A DNA stretch of 64,000 nt, taken from the NCBI GenBank assembly GCA_033002965.1, contig JAURVB010013847.1:1-64000 (forward strand). Direction: 5' to 3'. The DNA comes from Piper betle (lineage: Eukaryota > Streptophyta > Magnoliopsida > Piperales > Piperaceae). Position numbers and translations under genes: made by a program. Below the pieces are notes generated by a model, which saw only the letters and a program-made list of their open reading frames with translations, had not been told where the DNA came from and made no database searches. This document shows, piece after piece, positions 10,085 through 23,794 of this stretch (position 1 is the stretch's first letter; each line of letters opens with the position of its first letter).

Positions 10085-11150
10085 TGTTGAGATTCCCAGA
10101 GTGGTATCCAACCCACTCGAGAGTTATGCGGGAATATCGAATATTAGGCCAAGTTGCTTTGTCTTGAGTTGAGCAACACTTCAAAGGAATATAATCGTAC
10201 TTAAAGCTAGATGAACAGAGAAACTTTCATACCCAAATTGTTCTCTCTTTTTCTGACGTAACTTTACCAACTTCAGAAGAAGAGGTGCAGTGCAGAGACT
10301 TATATAGTTAGGTGAATTTTGATAAACTAGCAGAAGAGTTCAAACTTCTTATGAGATGTATATGTGGGAACTAAAGGTCAAGCTTCTCTTTGTATTGTAT
10401 TCGCTTGCTTTTACTCTATTATACAAGGCTTACAGCCTAAATTATTAGTGTCCTTCAAATGATTCTTTCCTGTTTCAATCCGAACCCCGTTATCCCTACA
10501 TCAAAAAATCAGGACATTGGCGGTCCCGACTTCCAAAAGAACATCTTAATCAAAAGACGAGCAGTGAAGACCACAGAGAGATTTAAGGTGGTTAGGAGAA
10601 GAACTTGAAGATTTTTCTGATCTCGTAGAATCCGAGGCACAGATTTCGTTTACTTTCTTTTCGAGACTCTTGTGCAGAGCTCTTTGGGCCAAGATATCTC
10701 TTACCTTTTTCTCTCCATGGACGAACTTCTCAAGTTGAATTGAAGGATGAATGCAGAAAATTTACCGGTTAAGATAAAAATAGTCCCACAATCAAGAATG
10801 CTTAAATCTAGCTACAGACAAGTCACAGTGAGAAACACCAGAGTAGTGTGCTTGACCAGCAATTTCACACTGTGGTGGCATAAAAAGGTGGAAGTATAGC
10901 TTTCGACCATTTAAACCCCTCTTTTATTAAAATGGAAAAACCTCTTTACATGTTACATTGACTTTTAGCCTCAAACAAAGAAGAGATGGAATTCAGTAAA
11001 TAGGAAACTTTGCGATCCCATTTCAGACACTAACCATCCAAAACAGAACTTGCCATGACTACCAACTATATAAATTTGTAGATCAAAAGGCACCAACCTG
11101 GTAAGAGAAGGGAAAACTAAAGAAGGTTATGAAGATACTGAAATCTAGTT
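10085..11150. other. Convergent intergenic region (3' flanks of FLZ and bHLH genes)
   Basis: This is non-coding DNA between two genes transcribed towards each other. It should hold both 3' UTRs. I see no repeat, hairpin terminator or small gene. Confidence 0.5.
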
Positions 11151-13555
11151 TTACTTTTCCTTTGATTTTTGCACTTCAGGTTTAACACCCCCATTGCAGC
11201 CATTGATCGATATTTTCTGTCCACTCTCTTTGTGAGACTCACTTTCAATGGCGTGGAGACCTGTTAAACTACTGTTTGCACCAATCGTTGGCAGTGGGTT
11301 TTTCCAATTTGAGTTCTGAGAATTTGAGGGAAGCTTTCCACTGGACATGGCTGCAGCTAGAGCAATGGGCATGAGGCAGAGACCTTTACTTTGAAGAAAT
11401 TGCATGGCTGATGTAATATTAGATTCCATCAATCTCACAACTTCTTGCTCAAACGCAACATCATCTGGTGAGTGTGGAGAATCCGGGACATGTCCCCCTG
11501 CTGCTTGTAGAAGACTTCTTGCACCCTGAGGGAATGAAAGCCCATGCGACAACAATCACAAAAAACTTTGTAAGCATGTACTCATCCAATAAAGTGCTTA
11601 AAAATAAAAACAAAAAAGAGATCTTTTCAAAACAATAAACAGATCATCATGGTGGCTGACAAAATCTTTCAGAGAGAATTTTTGCGAGTTAACATAGAAC
11701 ATTTGGCACATTCTAGCTTTAGTAATTCGAAATATCAGGGCAATGGCAAATTGACAAAATATTAATGTACAATCTTAGCATTCTTCTAGACTTCTACAGT
11801 ACAAGGTACCCTAATTGCACGCTTGGAATGACAAAAAGGTGGCTTAAACAGCGGGAAAGCTAAATTTTAAATTTTCATAATATCTCCAATTGGATATCTA
11901 ACAAAGCCTGAGAAAACTAGGAAACCTTGAAGGAAAGACACTGTCTAACACACCTCTGACTGATTATCTGTGATTAACGGAAGGACAGCTCCTGCAGCTC
12001 CCACCCTGCTCATACTCAAAATCTGCAAATCAGATGGAAATTGACCCTCATGAAATACGTATAAGCATTAACATAATAATGTAATGTAATTGTTCGATGA
12101 CCATAAAACAGAACATTTTATAACCAATGCACTACCTTGACTTGATGCTGAAGAAATTTGACATAATCAATAATCTCATCAAGACTGGATGCTTTGTCAG
12201 TCTACAGAAAAGACAATACAACAAAATGTAGAAGCATATTAGAAGTGGCCTACAAATCCAAAGCCTATCTCCAATGAATATAGAATGCTTGTCAGTTTGT
12301 TTCAAAATAATGTGCTTCTAATCAATGACAAGGTAGCAAAGCATTGAGACAGGAAACACCTTGTTAGAGTTAGGTACAAGCTCTTGCAAATTTTTTAATC
12401 TTCCCGCAATTTTCTCTCTTCGAAGCTGTATTTAAAATGAACAAAAGGATAAAACTACAAATATATGTTTGATTAAGATGATGCACCTAATAATTTTTTT
12501 AAAACTGACCCGCTCTGCAATGCTATGTGGATCTGTCGCCTGTCCCCTCCTTGCCCTAACTCTTGGTTTTGAAGCTATCTGGCCACCAACTGTAGCAGAT
12601 GTAGGGGACTGAAACCCTGAAACAGTTATCTGATTTCCATAATGTGCAGCAGAGCTTGTCTCTTCAGGTAGGGCAACCTATCGGTGGAGAAGAGAAGGTT
12701 TCAGGAAACGATTAAGAAAATTAAAAAGTTAAAAATAATCGACACTAAAATATATACTAAAAATCGGAATTGCCTATCTAACCTTCTGTTGGGCATATAT
12801 TCCTCCAGCTGCACCTGACAACCCTAAATGCCTGTCAGCGAAATTCAGTAGATGTGTTTTCTGTAGATCATCCTGATCCTGCAATACAGGTTAGGAAGTA
12901 TATTTTAGGTTGTGAAATTAACAATTCAATTCCAATAATATGGAACACTATAAGGCATAATAAGAATGCATAAGCATACTAATGTTGTCGACAGATTGCC
13001 AAGATATTCAAGTTTGTCGTGCGTAATGCTTTCATCACTTCCCACAACTCCACCCTGAAAACCATAACCATTTGTTCTCTCTTCTCCAATGATTGGTGCA
13101 GGCAGAGGATCAGCTCCATATTGAGAAGGCCAATTTGCTGAGAACACAGGGTTTTCTTTGAGAGATGATTCAAAAGCTGATGGGACATTTCCATTGGATT
13201 CATAAGCGCCAGATAAGTTACTAGGCAAATGCACATATCCAGCTGAAGAAGACGCATTCAAAGACTCAACATTGAAACCAGTCTCGGCAATTCTATCCAA
13301 TTGGATTTTGTCATCCAAAGGCCCCTTTGCAACCCATTGGTACATGTTCTCTTCGACCATAGGCGCATTGACGTTAGATTCCCATGTTAAAGAAGATGCA
13401 TTCACTTGCAAGTTTTTATCATGCTCTTCGTGGGCATTTCTCAAGGCATCCACAAGAAGTCCATCTGACTCGCCGGCAGCACTTCCAATATAAGATGAAC
13501 GACTAACTTCTGACCGAGGTCCAGTGAGGAAAACTTGATCAAGAAAATCGTCCAT
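11151..13555 (-). CDS. bHLH transcription factor, subgroup XI (LRL/UNE12-like)
   Basis: Seven coding exons on the minus strand give 471 residues: 13555-12980, 12878-12783, 12677-12510, 12425-12360, 12201-12136, 12022-11954 and 11525-11151. Every junction has GT/AG and a preserved frame. The N-terminus (MDDFLDQVF) is acidic and Ser-rich. The bHLH domain covers about residues 269-324. It has DPHSIAERLRREKIAGRLKN with the H-E-R residues of E-box binders, a loop with LVPNSNKTDKASSLDEI and a second helix IIDYVKFLQHQVK. This is followed by LSMSRVGAAGA and a C-terminal SAMQFLQSKGLCLMPIALA segment, all hallmarks of the group containing LRL1-3 (bHLH66/69/82) and UNE12. Such proteins regulate root-hair growth and reproductive development as nuclear dimers. 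No lesion is seen. Confidence 0.92.
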
Positions 13556-16118
13556 GATTAATTAACTACCCCTTCCCCAAAGATCTCCCTAATATGACCT
13601 GTAACAGAAAGCTAGAATGGTGTTAAGTAGTGCAAATATGAATCTCAGATCAAACAGACCATAGGAATGCAGCACAAACACCAACCATTTCACACCAAAG
13701 ACCGCCCCTACAATCAGTAAACGAGAGCAGGCTGAGCAGCCTCAAACATTTGACGCAATCGTTACCAACAAATTGCTAAGACACTTTACTTGCCTCCAAC
13801 CTGCAAAATTGGAAATGCGAATTCCTAAGAAAAGGCAAAATAGTGGTGCTAGCAAGTGATCTCAAATGTATGAAAGATGTCATAAACGAACAAAGAACCA
13901 AAGTAGACTACTTATGACTGTATAAGGCAAGATTCATAAAAAATAACAACAAATCACATGAGGACTAAGAGCTAGTAATATCAAACAGATTAGGTTCTGA
14001 AAATATACCATTCAAAACATAGCAAAACTAAGGTCAAGAAATTCCTCATTGAACTACGTCAATTAAGAAACAAATATATGTCAGATCGTACTGCATCGAT
14101 TACTACTACAACAATATTAAAGATTACTCATCAAAGACTCGTCAATTCCAAATTTCCACCACTTCCATCATCATCTTTTTCTTTCTTTTTTAAATAAAAA
14201 ATAAAAAATAAAAATTAACACGATTGGGTTTAACCCCCCCCAAAAAAACGGTACCAGAAAAAACTCAAGACGAATGAAGAAGTGAAAGAGAAGGTGGAAG
14301 TCAGGGAATGAACTGGGAGCGACATTTTTCTTCTCCGTTTCCTCACCTCGGCAAGAGAAATTTATATCGGCGAACGCGAAATTTAAAGTTCTTTCCGACG
14401 AAAATGGAATCGAGAATCGAAACGAAACAAAGAATCACAAACCTTCGTTGAATCCCTTTTCTTTTTTTACAGTGGTTGAATTCGAAGAGGACGTCGAAGC
14501 TTTTTTACTTTTAGTAGAAAGCGCCTCACTGGTTTTTACCGTTTTCAGTAATTCATCAAAATTAAAAAAAACGAAATAAAAAAATTTTCCTTTAAAAAAA
14601 CTAATTAATTTTTGTATAAATGTGGGCTCCACCTATCATCCTCACGACGTTTTTCCTCCTCTGTTGACAGTTTCATACCATGCTCGTGTCGGGCGTCTAT
14701 TAATTAATTAATTACATAAAAGGTATTCGGGGCAAAGTCCCAATTTTTGTTTTTGCTTTTTTTTAAAAAAAGACTTTTCTGACTATTTAAATACTAGTGC
14801 AAATATAAAAATGTTATGTACTATTTTAAAAATATCAAAATTGATAATTTTTATTTTTTGGATAAATAAACATTAAAAAATTAATTAAAAAATAGAGTTT
14901 AAACATAATTTGTATCTTTTTTGTAAATTTTCCATAGTTTTCAAAAAAGAATAAGAGAGCTTTCAATTGATGGATAATAATGTAGAATTAAAAGTTTTAA
15001 TATGTTTATAAAATAATAAAAATGGAAAGACTATTTTTAGTCTTTTCTCTTTTGTCAAAATTAAAACTTCTAGTCAAAATCTAAATTTTATATCTTAATT
15101 ATACTAAGGCTAAATTCTTTAATAAGAAATGTTAAATAAGGCTCTAATAACAAACTTTCTACTAAAAATCAACTTAACATAGGACTTAATTATATCATTC
15201 ATCATCAATTAATTAAAAACATTTTTTGATCAAATATGAATAAAAAATATTCTTGCATTTTTACATCAATTAAAATATAATAAAAAATATTAAAAAATAA
15301 AATTTTATGAGACAAAAATGATATGATAGGTTATTATCATAAACTTGATAATTATTGGCCAGATAATCTACCTTTCCTACGCCCTTCTTCACTTTTTTTA
15401 ATTTTTTTCAAAAAAAATGAACGTCATCATTAATTTTATTAAGTTTCATCCACCATTATTTGATAAAAGGAACCAATTAAACTCATTTGCGAATTGGAAA
15501 TAAATGCTTCTCGTGTTTACAGAATTGGCTCGGGGCTGGGACGTCCGTCCGTTCACGAGGGTGGACCTAGCACCAATGCTAACCAGCGCACGACCAAGGC
15601 ACGAATCACCCAGAGCACTACGTATTCGAATTTAGCTTTTTTCTGATATTACAAAATCGACTTTTTAAAAAACGTCTTCAACAGACGTCAAAAAAGGCCT
15701 TCCCCTTTATTCACGTTAACCCGATGTCCACTTCTATCCCCCGTAGCGACGAGACGTCATCCATCAGACAGGGGCATATTAGTCTTATTCCCTCACATTC
15801 GTTTACGCTGACAGAAAATATACAGAAAAAAAGAGAATAAAAGACAATGGAAGAGAGGAATTCAATAAGAAATGGGCAGTTTTTATTTGAGCAGTATTGC
15901 GGTGTGGAAGTTTTCTCAGAGATTGGAGGCGATGATTGCGCATAAGTTGAAGCGGATTATTGTTACTTCTTGACCTGATCTCTTTATTCAATTCCTATTG
16001 AGTTTTCAACAACTTCCCATCCAAGTTTTGGAGCTGTTACTCAACTATTGAAGCATGAATTAATGGTCCATCGATCATTTTCGTTTCCAACTGTTATAAG
16101 ACTTCAGGTGAGGCAACG
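13556..16118. other. 5' UTR/promoter of the bHLH gene and AT-rich spacer
   Basis: The first 900 bp upstream of the bHLH start likely include a 5' UTR with an intron (splice-like CT...GT-rich boundaries on the minus strand) and the promoter (CG-containing stretch at about 14280-14420). Beyond 14640 the DNA is AT-rich. The small frame at 15803-15991 is not supported. No mobile element ends were resolved. Confidence 0.4.
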
Positions 16119-17763
16119 AGGGGTGGGCGTAAATGTCCAAATAAATGAATTCGATCGAAGTATGAAATATATTCGATTGAATTTGATATATCCAATTTGA
16201 TCAAATAAAAATAAACTTAACATAGATATTTTTTTATCCAACAGAACGATCGATCGAGTGTCCGATATTTTATATTAAGAATATAATATTTTCAATATTT
16301 AAGAGACTAATATTGTGTTATATAAAAAATTAAAATCATGATATACATTAAAATTAATTAAATTTATACATAAAATTTATATTTAATATATAAAATAACT
16401 TAAAATGACTTACATTGAAAAACGATAAAATTTATCTTCATATTTAAGAATTTAAAATAATACTTTTATATTAATAATCATATCAAATCATTTATTATAT
16501 AGCTAGAATACTCTCAATTAATATCATAATTTAATAAATTTTTAAAATTTAGCTCCTATATATTTCTATGTCAAAGAAAAAATAATCAATGCATAGAAAC
16601 TTTAAAGTAATTTTTGACATCAAAATATACTCTAATATTACATATACTTCTGAAATAAAATAGTCTAATAGCTAATTCTTCATCCAAATTAGCTCACATA
16701 CATAAAAAATATATACAAAAGAGTTAATTACCTATAAAAATATTTACAAATATTTAAAAAAATAAAAATTAAATATAACATTCTTTACATGTTCATTATA
16801 GACACGAAGATGTTGGAATATTGTCTCTATCAACATAATTATCAATATATTCTCATTTTTCAATATCCACTATTCTAAACAAGGTTGATGATGAACTTGA
16901 TTGTTTATCTACAAGTAAAATATATAATAACAAGAGAAGAACATGTGTTACAAAATATAACAAAAATAAAAAATTCATAAATATAAAAAATAAATTATCT
17001 TTATATTTACTCATCAACCAAATTTAGGCGTGTATCAAAACTTTAAGTGTTTTTGGATTCAAACTATTCTTAGTTGAGCTAAATGTTGATTTGAAAGCAA
17101 CAGTTGACATAAAAATGACTAAAATATCATGAACATTTTTTGTAAAATATGATATTTTACTATGTTTAATCTCTATTATGATAATATATCAAATGCATAT
17201 CTACTTAATCTATAAAAGGAATAGTTGGTTTATCTAAATAATTTTTTAAATCAGTTCGTATTAGCTCATTTAATGAACATTCTATATTCAACTTGTTTGC
17301 TCCTTAGAATCTCTTACTTGGGCTTCTAATAAGACATACACTTGTTGAACTTTCAATTTCAATAAAAGGCTTATTTGATACACATTTAGCCATAGATTTC
17401 ATATTAATCTTATTTTTTGAATTTTCCCATTTTAATATAATATTTCTTTATTTCAATATTGTTTTTAAAAATGATTTTAATTTTTATGCTAATTGACATG
17501 TGAGAAACTTTAAAAAATATTAGAGATAATGATTACATAAATAAGATATTAATTATTTGTGAGAAAAAATATTTATAATAAAAAAATAATTAGATAATAA
17601 AATAAATATGAGATGAAAATAATTTCCTATATTGACCAAATTTTGGCCGTAACCAACTTGATTGAAAAATTTTAACTATAGACGACTAATTTTTTGCCCA
17701 TGGTTAAGTGAACGATATAGACAATGCCTTGTCCGAAGTCCCACCAACCGATGCCCATCCCTA
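16119..17763. mobile_element. Possible old TIR element (about 1.65 kb)
   Basis: The left end AGGGGTGGGCGTAAATG and the right end read on the other strand TAGGGATGGGCATCGG share an AGGG-TGGGC-T pattern typical of hAT-type termini. GGCAA occurs just outside both ends and may be part of a target duplication. The interior is AT-rich and non-coding. Both ends are imperfect, so this is a tentative call. Confidence 0.4.
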
Positions 17764-19302
17764 ATGGCAAGTAAGGTCCAAAATGGTACCATCATAATGC
17801 TAATCAACGCCTTTCTTACCCTTCAATCCCATGCGGTATTTTCCATTTATTTATCTTCAGAATTACATACTACAACCACACAACATATATAAATATCGTT
17901 CGCTTCGAACGAGAAAGATACATGTTTGACTGATTGAGGATAAATTGCGTCCATTAGTTAAAGAACATATATTCCTATGTTAAATAAGTATATAATTAGT
18001 ATCATTCGGGGTACCACTATATACCGAAAGTTTGAGACCCATCGTTTTGGATTATCCGGGTCATGTTTTTCTTTGCCAAATTTGTTGATAAGTTGGATAA
18101 CTCCCTCTTACAGTTATATCCCGGACCGTAATTTGCTCCAACATTTTAGGTCAATCTATATATGCAACTGAAGATGTGTGTATGGCTACGATGAGCAGAA
18201 CAGCCACTACTTTGGGATTCACATTGTTTCAACTGATACAGTGCTCGAGCTGTGTCTTAGTCACGGCACGCTATTTTTTCCTGTAAGTTTGATCGTTTCT
18301 CTGAATGTGACCTACACGGACCATGTAAAAGCATTAACTCCTTCATGCAAATGTACGAAAAACATGAGACACGAAGGTAAACCTGAAGTTCACTTTGCCT
18401 TTGGAAGTCAACCAAGAGGCCAAGTACGTTATTCTCACCCATGTCGTCGAGCCTGAAGTCCCTGACAGTGAACAAGATGACTCTTTGGGAGCCCATTTCT
18501 ACCTGCAATGTATACTTGACAATAAATTTGTGACGAAAGTCTTCATGAGTTGCCCCTTCCCAGCAATAGTTATTCACAACGGGTCGTCCACGTTGCTACT
18601 GTGTGTGGACACATCCACAAGACTAATGCTCGTGTTATTTCTAATGATGCAAAGTTTCCCGCTTAAAGAAACCAAAGCTGCAGCCTCCAAAGCACGGGGA
18701 TTATTATATTTTCATAATAAAAGCATTTCACTGTATAAAAAGTATTGGGTTCATATGATCTTGTTATCTTTTTATTAGTCTATTGGCACGGTGGCACCAT
18801 CAAAAATAAGAAATATTTTTAATCTCCGATTTAATTATGTCTTAAATAAATTTAATAATAAGTAAATTAGGGGTTTTTATTAAGCCAGTATTTTTCAATT
18901 GGTATTTTTTATACCAAAATACCCACTTGATAAGACTATAAATACTTAAGCACATTTCGGGTACAGATAAAACCAGATGTGGCTAACAATTTTTCAAAAA
19001 CAAATTTTGACTGAATAAATTTTTAATGTTCTGAAAAAGATATAAATATTTAATAAGAAAACGAGAACTATTGATGTCAATTTATTTATTAGTAAGCAGG
19101 GCAATTCTTATACATCCACCTGATCTGGATTCGTTGAGGCCCATGAAAGTAATTCGTGTATACTACTATTAGCCCATGGGCCAAGTGTTTGTGCTACTAA
19201 TACTGGCCCATAGGTTAAGTTCTTTATGAAGGTCCACTTTTCCTCTCTTTTTGAAGCATAAAAATTTGATCCTTAGACGCTGACAAGTTCTTACTTCCTA
19301 TA
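17764..19302. other. Intergenic, no recognised gene
   Basis: Two overlapping open frames at 18178-18456 and 18395-18778 are of moderate composition but belong to no family I recognise. They overlap in different frames and have no clear exon structure. The rest is AT-rich. Confidence 0.35.
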
Positions 19303-19715
19303 GGGCTGGGCGAATCGAGTCAAGTTTTGTTGAGCTTAAACTCGCTCATTTGATTTCAAATTTGAATCGAACTCATAAGTACTCGAGTTGGTTCGAATAC
19401 AAACTAGTTTGATTTGCATTTACTGATTCTTTTTAATATTATTTATATTAAATTTTAATTTATAATTAAAATATCTCAATTTTAAATTCAATTATGTATA
19501 AAAAAATAATCATGCACAATTTTACTTAAAATTGTTATCATATAATGATATTTTTAGCTTAATTAAATTTGAATAAACAAATATAAGATAAATATGGTAC
19601 AAAATCATATTCTTTATATAAATATCAAGCTTTGAGTTGCTTGATTATTCAATATTGAATCATACTTTGAATCAATTGTTTTCAAGTCAAGTACCTAGTC
19701 AAATTGAATAAAGGG
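19303..19715. repeat. Diverged GAGTCGAG-type repeat, copy 2
   Basis: It begins AGGGCTGGGCGAATCGAGTC and continues with CTCG/TCGA-rich and then AT-rich sequence. It aligns over about 350 bp with the repeat at 30533-30860. Shared blocks include TTATAATTAAAA, AATCATGCA, TATCATATAAT and ATTCTTTATATAAA. The right end is not well defined. Confidence 0.55.
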
Positions 19716-21895
19716 CCTCATCCCGCTCACACAAATTCACATTTTTTTCTGGATTAATTGATATAAAGTAATGTTATGTACACCATTAATCGCAAACCCT
19801 GAACTTTAGGGTTTTAGAATTCTAGTTTGAATCTCAACCGCTTATAATATGTCTTTTTAATATAGTGTGAGCGAGATTTTTAGCTTCATCGTTTTACAAA
19901 TTGGTGGGCTTTTGCTTTCTTAAGCCAAAAAATACTCCAAGCACCAACGCACCAACCACCCACCCATCCAAAGTCTCAAGGTTGATTATCTGCCTGCTCA
20001 TTACTAGTATATGTTCAATTTAGGGATGAAATGTTGCACTGGGTCATACCTACGAGATCCACATGGTTAATTCCAACTCATCTCGCAATCTTATTTTATT
20101 TTTACTGTATTTCTTTCTAAAAAATATTTTTTTATATTTTTAAAACAGTACGAAAGAGCTTCGCATTATCTCAATTTAAATATTAAATAGTTTTGAAAGC
20201 TACCAACATTGGAAAAAATATTGAATTTTGGAAGGCTGTACAATGCTATATTTTCTCTAAATATAAAATGTAAGGCGAATCCCAAAACAATTAAATAAAA
20301 ATTTTTTCATAGGTCATAAGCCTTGGTAAATATCCCCAGTTTTATTTTTTAAAATATCGCCGATTTTTTATTAAAAAAGTTATTGTGATCCACAACTTTA
20401 GTTGTATCACGTTACAAGCCAAATTCAATTTTACATTCCCCGTCCAACAGTAAAGAACTTGCTCCATGTTTTCTCCTGCGAAATTATGACAGCGTCGAAA
20501 TTAGAGTGGTAGGAGCTAATTACGTCAGAGTTTTGGAATTAACTGTTTTCTTGAAAAAAACAATTCAACAATTTCATTCCATATTTAATTTTTTAAAATT
20601 AAAAAAATCAAAATAAACCTAAAGGCCTTTTTCTCTTCTCATTGGACCACCTTTTAACCTTTTGAATATTATAGAAAAAAATATTTATATCACTTTTTGA
20701 AGAAGGGATCGGAGTCGTTTAAATAAATTGTATCATAAAAAATTTTTTTTGCATGCCATAGTGATTAATTACACGTCTCAACAAAAAAAAAATTAATTTT
20801 TTTCTCGTTAGTTAAACAGTATTTTAAATTACTTTTTCTTGCTAATAAATATAATAGAGTTTAAAACAATTTTTTTTAAAAAAAATGTCAAAAGAGGAAA
20901 CGAGGACACGTAAGCATGAAACGTAGGAAGGGGGTGGTAGAAGAGGACGAAGCAGCATGGGGGTTGAACCGGTTTTTGGAGGGCGTGTCCTTTATTGTCG
21001 CTTTCCTCCCTCCCTTCACAATCCGAGCTCCCTTCTGGGTTCATGCACCTTCCCATCTTTTCTTTTATTATTATATTACCGAGTTTTCTATTCTTTTCTT
21101 TTCTTTTTTTAATCCCTTTCCCTCTCCCTCCTCACGGCCCCACCTAGTCCTTTTTTTCATCTTTTCTTCTATTTATTCTTCTTGTCTTCTTCCTACACTT
21201 CCCTTTTACTCACCATGACTTGCCCATAATTACTATGTTGCCATTTATATTATTTCAAAAAAATCCATTACGTCGAGAATCTCGTAAAATGATTTATGGG
21301 CTTATATTGATTAAAATGATAATTTCAACATAGTAATCATATATATATATATATATATGGTTAAAATGATAATGTACCACCTCTAATTTTCGTTGAAAAA
21401 AATTATAAGCTCAGTTTTTGAATGAGCTGGGAGACTAACGATTAAAATTTATTTATAAATGATCTAAATTATAACCCATCACAACTTAATTAATTTTATG
21501 TAATCTTTGATAGAAGCATAAAAAATTATGGGCTCGAATTTTGATTCGAAAAGAAAAGAAACTAAGCTTTGAAAATAAAAACAGAAAATAAACAAAACAG
21601 AAAGGCCAAAATGGTTATTCCTAGTGAAGCAAAGACTAAAAGGGTAAATGGAGACACAAAGTTCGACTGCTACTGCGCCTAAAACATGTCGAAAAGTAAG
21701 GAAGATCGGAAAGCGGACATCCTTACTTGAGCTGTTCTCCATCTTCCTCTTCCTCTTTCCCTATCTCTCTTTGTCGTCTCTACTCTTCCATCATCTCCAT
21801 TGCCAACCACTTTCAAAAGCGACCTCTTTTCTTCCTTCCCAACAATCCCTGCTTCCTTAAACTCCCAGAAAGATTCAATCTTGGTACGCTGAAAC
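19716..21895 (+). promoter_or_regulatory. Spacer and likely promoter/5' UTR of the ERF-VII gene
   Basis: The left part is AT-rich with nothing recognisable. From about 20900 the strand becomes C/T-rich (TCTTTTCTTTTCTT, CTCTCCCTCC). At 21690-21890 there is a long pyrimidine-rich stretch directly before the ERF ATG, which is the usual look of a plant 5' UTR. A TA microsatellite lies at about 21339-21358. No ERF-VII-specific hypoxia element was identified. Confidence 0.4.
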
Positions 21896-23794
21896 ATGTG
21901 CGGCGGTACCATCATTTCCGACTTCATTACGACCAGCCGCCGGCGGGTCACGTCCGACTACCTCCTGCAGGATGTGAAGAAGAGCCGGCTGCCCAAGAAG
22001 GGTAAGCCTGGTTCTCGATCCGAGTTCGTGGGTTTTGCCGTGGATGATTTTGAGGCTGATTTCCAGGAGTTCCAGGGTGAGTCCGATGATGAGGTCGAAG
22101 ATGTCAAACCCTTCGCCTTTACCAACCCTGATGTCGCTTCAAGTATGATTCTTTTTGTTTTCCTTTGTTTGTTTTTTCCTTGTAGTTGCTGGCAAGTGAC
22201 TGGGGGTGTTTGTTTGATCTTAGCGTAGTTTTGGCGTTTCAAAGAAAGTAGACGTTTGATTTTTGGGTAATGTTGGCTGCGCTAGTGAATCATTTTGATA
22301 GGCGTGTTACGTTGTACCTTTTCTTTTGTCTGAAAATTTAATGTTTTCTTTTCTGTACATGAGAGTTCAATTGTTTCCCGCATCTAGCTCTCGAGGGTTA
22401 TGTTAGTTTGTTCTTTCTTCATTTCTGCGGTTAGATGTGTGTTAGTCCCTACCAGAGAGTTGTACTCAGCAAATTTAGATACGGTATAGAGCAGATCGGA
22501 TTATATTTTGTGTGTGTGTTTGTGTTAACTTCCTTTTTGGCTATTAGATCGATCACTTTGGGTAGATTTTATTGTTTCAACAGTATGAAGCCATAATTTT
22601 CCAAGGTTATTCTATTAGGGGTGGTTTTTTTATTAATCAATCATATTTTTATGCGTAGAAAATTGTTTATGGTGTGATTGATCATTAGCTTTGTTATTAC
22701 AATATATCTAATGAGTTCCTTTGATGCAGAGATTTCTTCTGGGGTCAGATCCTCGCACTTCACTGGACTTGCTGAGAAATCTGCTAAAAGGAAAAGGAAG
22801 AACCAGTTCCGTGGAATTCGTCAGCGCCCTTGGGGAAAATGGGCAGCTGAGATCAGAGACCCGAGGAAGGGAGTTCGGGTCTGGCTAGGGACGTTCAACA
22901 CTGCCGAAGAAGCGGCCAGGGCTTATGATGCTGAAGCACGCAGGATCAGGGGCAAGAAAGCTAAGGTTAACTTTCCAGAAGCTTTTGCTCCCAATTCAAA
23001 ACGTGGGATGAAATTTAACGCCTTGAAGGCACCTAAATCAAGTTCAAACTCGTCTGAGGAAGAAAATTTCGGACAAATGCTCGACTACATCAACATCTTG
23101 GATGATGATCTCTATGATATTTTTGAAGTTGCAGAAAAGAAGGTTAACTTCCCAGAAGATTTTGCTCCCAATTCAAAGCGTGGGATGAAATTTAACGCCT
23201 TGAAGGCACCTAAATCAAGTTCAAACTCTTCTGAGGAAGAAAATTCCAGAATGCTCGACTATGTCAACATCTTGGATGATGATCTCTATGATAGTTTTGA
23301 AGTTGCAGAAAAGAAGGAAGCTGCTAATAATTTGCCTGAATATATCAGCTCTTTTGCTGCAGTGGAAAAACCAAATGAATTCAAAGAACTTGCACAAAAT
23401 GATGATGGGGGATTTTGCTTTTATTCGGACCAGGGAGTAACTCCTTTGGTTGCTCTGACCTTGGTTGGGAATATGATCCCAAAACCCCCGAGATCTCCTC
23501 TATACTAGCTGATACTCTGGAGGGCAACGAATTTGATTTTGTAGAGGATGCACTCCCTAAGAAAAACTGAAGGGGAATACCAAGGATGTCACACCTGTTG
23601 AAGAGAATATGGCTTCAAGATTATCAGAGGAACTCTCGTCTTTTGAATCATGCATGAAGTTTTTGCAGATTCCATATCTTGAAGGAGGCGACAATTTGCC
23701 TGGGGAAGGTGCCCCCACTTATGCAAATCAGGATGGTCAGAATGTGATGAATCTTTGGAGCTTTGATGATCTGTCACTGACTGGTTTGTTGTAA
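21896..23794 (+). CDS. Group VII ERF (RAP2.12-like), frameshifted near the C-terminus
   Basis: Exon 1 (21896-22142) starts [11 protein letters not shown], the Met-Cys N-degron signature of ERF-VII oxygen-sensing factors. Exon 2 runs from 22730. The AP2 domain lies at about residues 108-165 ([20 protein letters not shown], then [20 protein letters not shown]) with a basic run KRKRK before it. In the family, plant cysteine oxidase and the N-degron pathway destroy the protein in air, and it activates anaerobic genes in hypoxia. As sequenced, translation ends at 23508 (341 residues). One base appears missing near 23436 and another in the A-run at about 23561-23566. Reading past both recovers the conserved family tail, ending [13 protein letters not shown] with a stop at 23792-23794. 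Residues 162-278 hold a tandem in-frame duplication. It may be a working gene with assembly errors, or a recent pseudogene. Confidence 0.85.
22966..23316 (+). repeat. In-frame tandem duplication inside the ERF-VII coding exon (177/174 bp)
   Basis: Unit 1 (22966-23142, 59 codons) and unit 2 (23143-23316, 58 codons) are nearly identical. Both begin GTTAACTT(T/C)CCAGAAG and end GTTGCAGAAAAGAAG. The repeated peptide starts at the end of the AP2 domain (VNFPE) and includes [20 protein letters not shown] and an acidic NILDDDLYD segment. The only length difference is one codon. Family members normally carry one copy. Confidence 0.92.

Noticed and set aside
18178..18778. Two overlapping frames of 92 and 127 codons that look less AT-biased than their surroundings
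   Set aside because: Different frames, no known motif and no splice pattern joining them. Kept only as a note in case a homologue search finds something.
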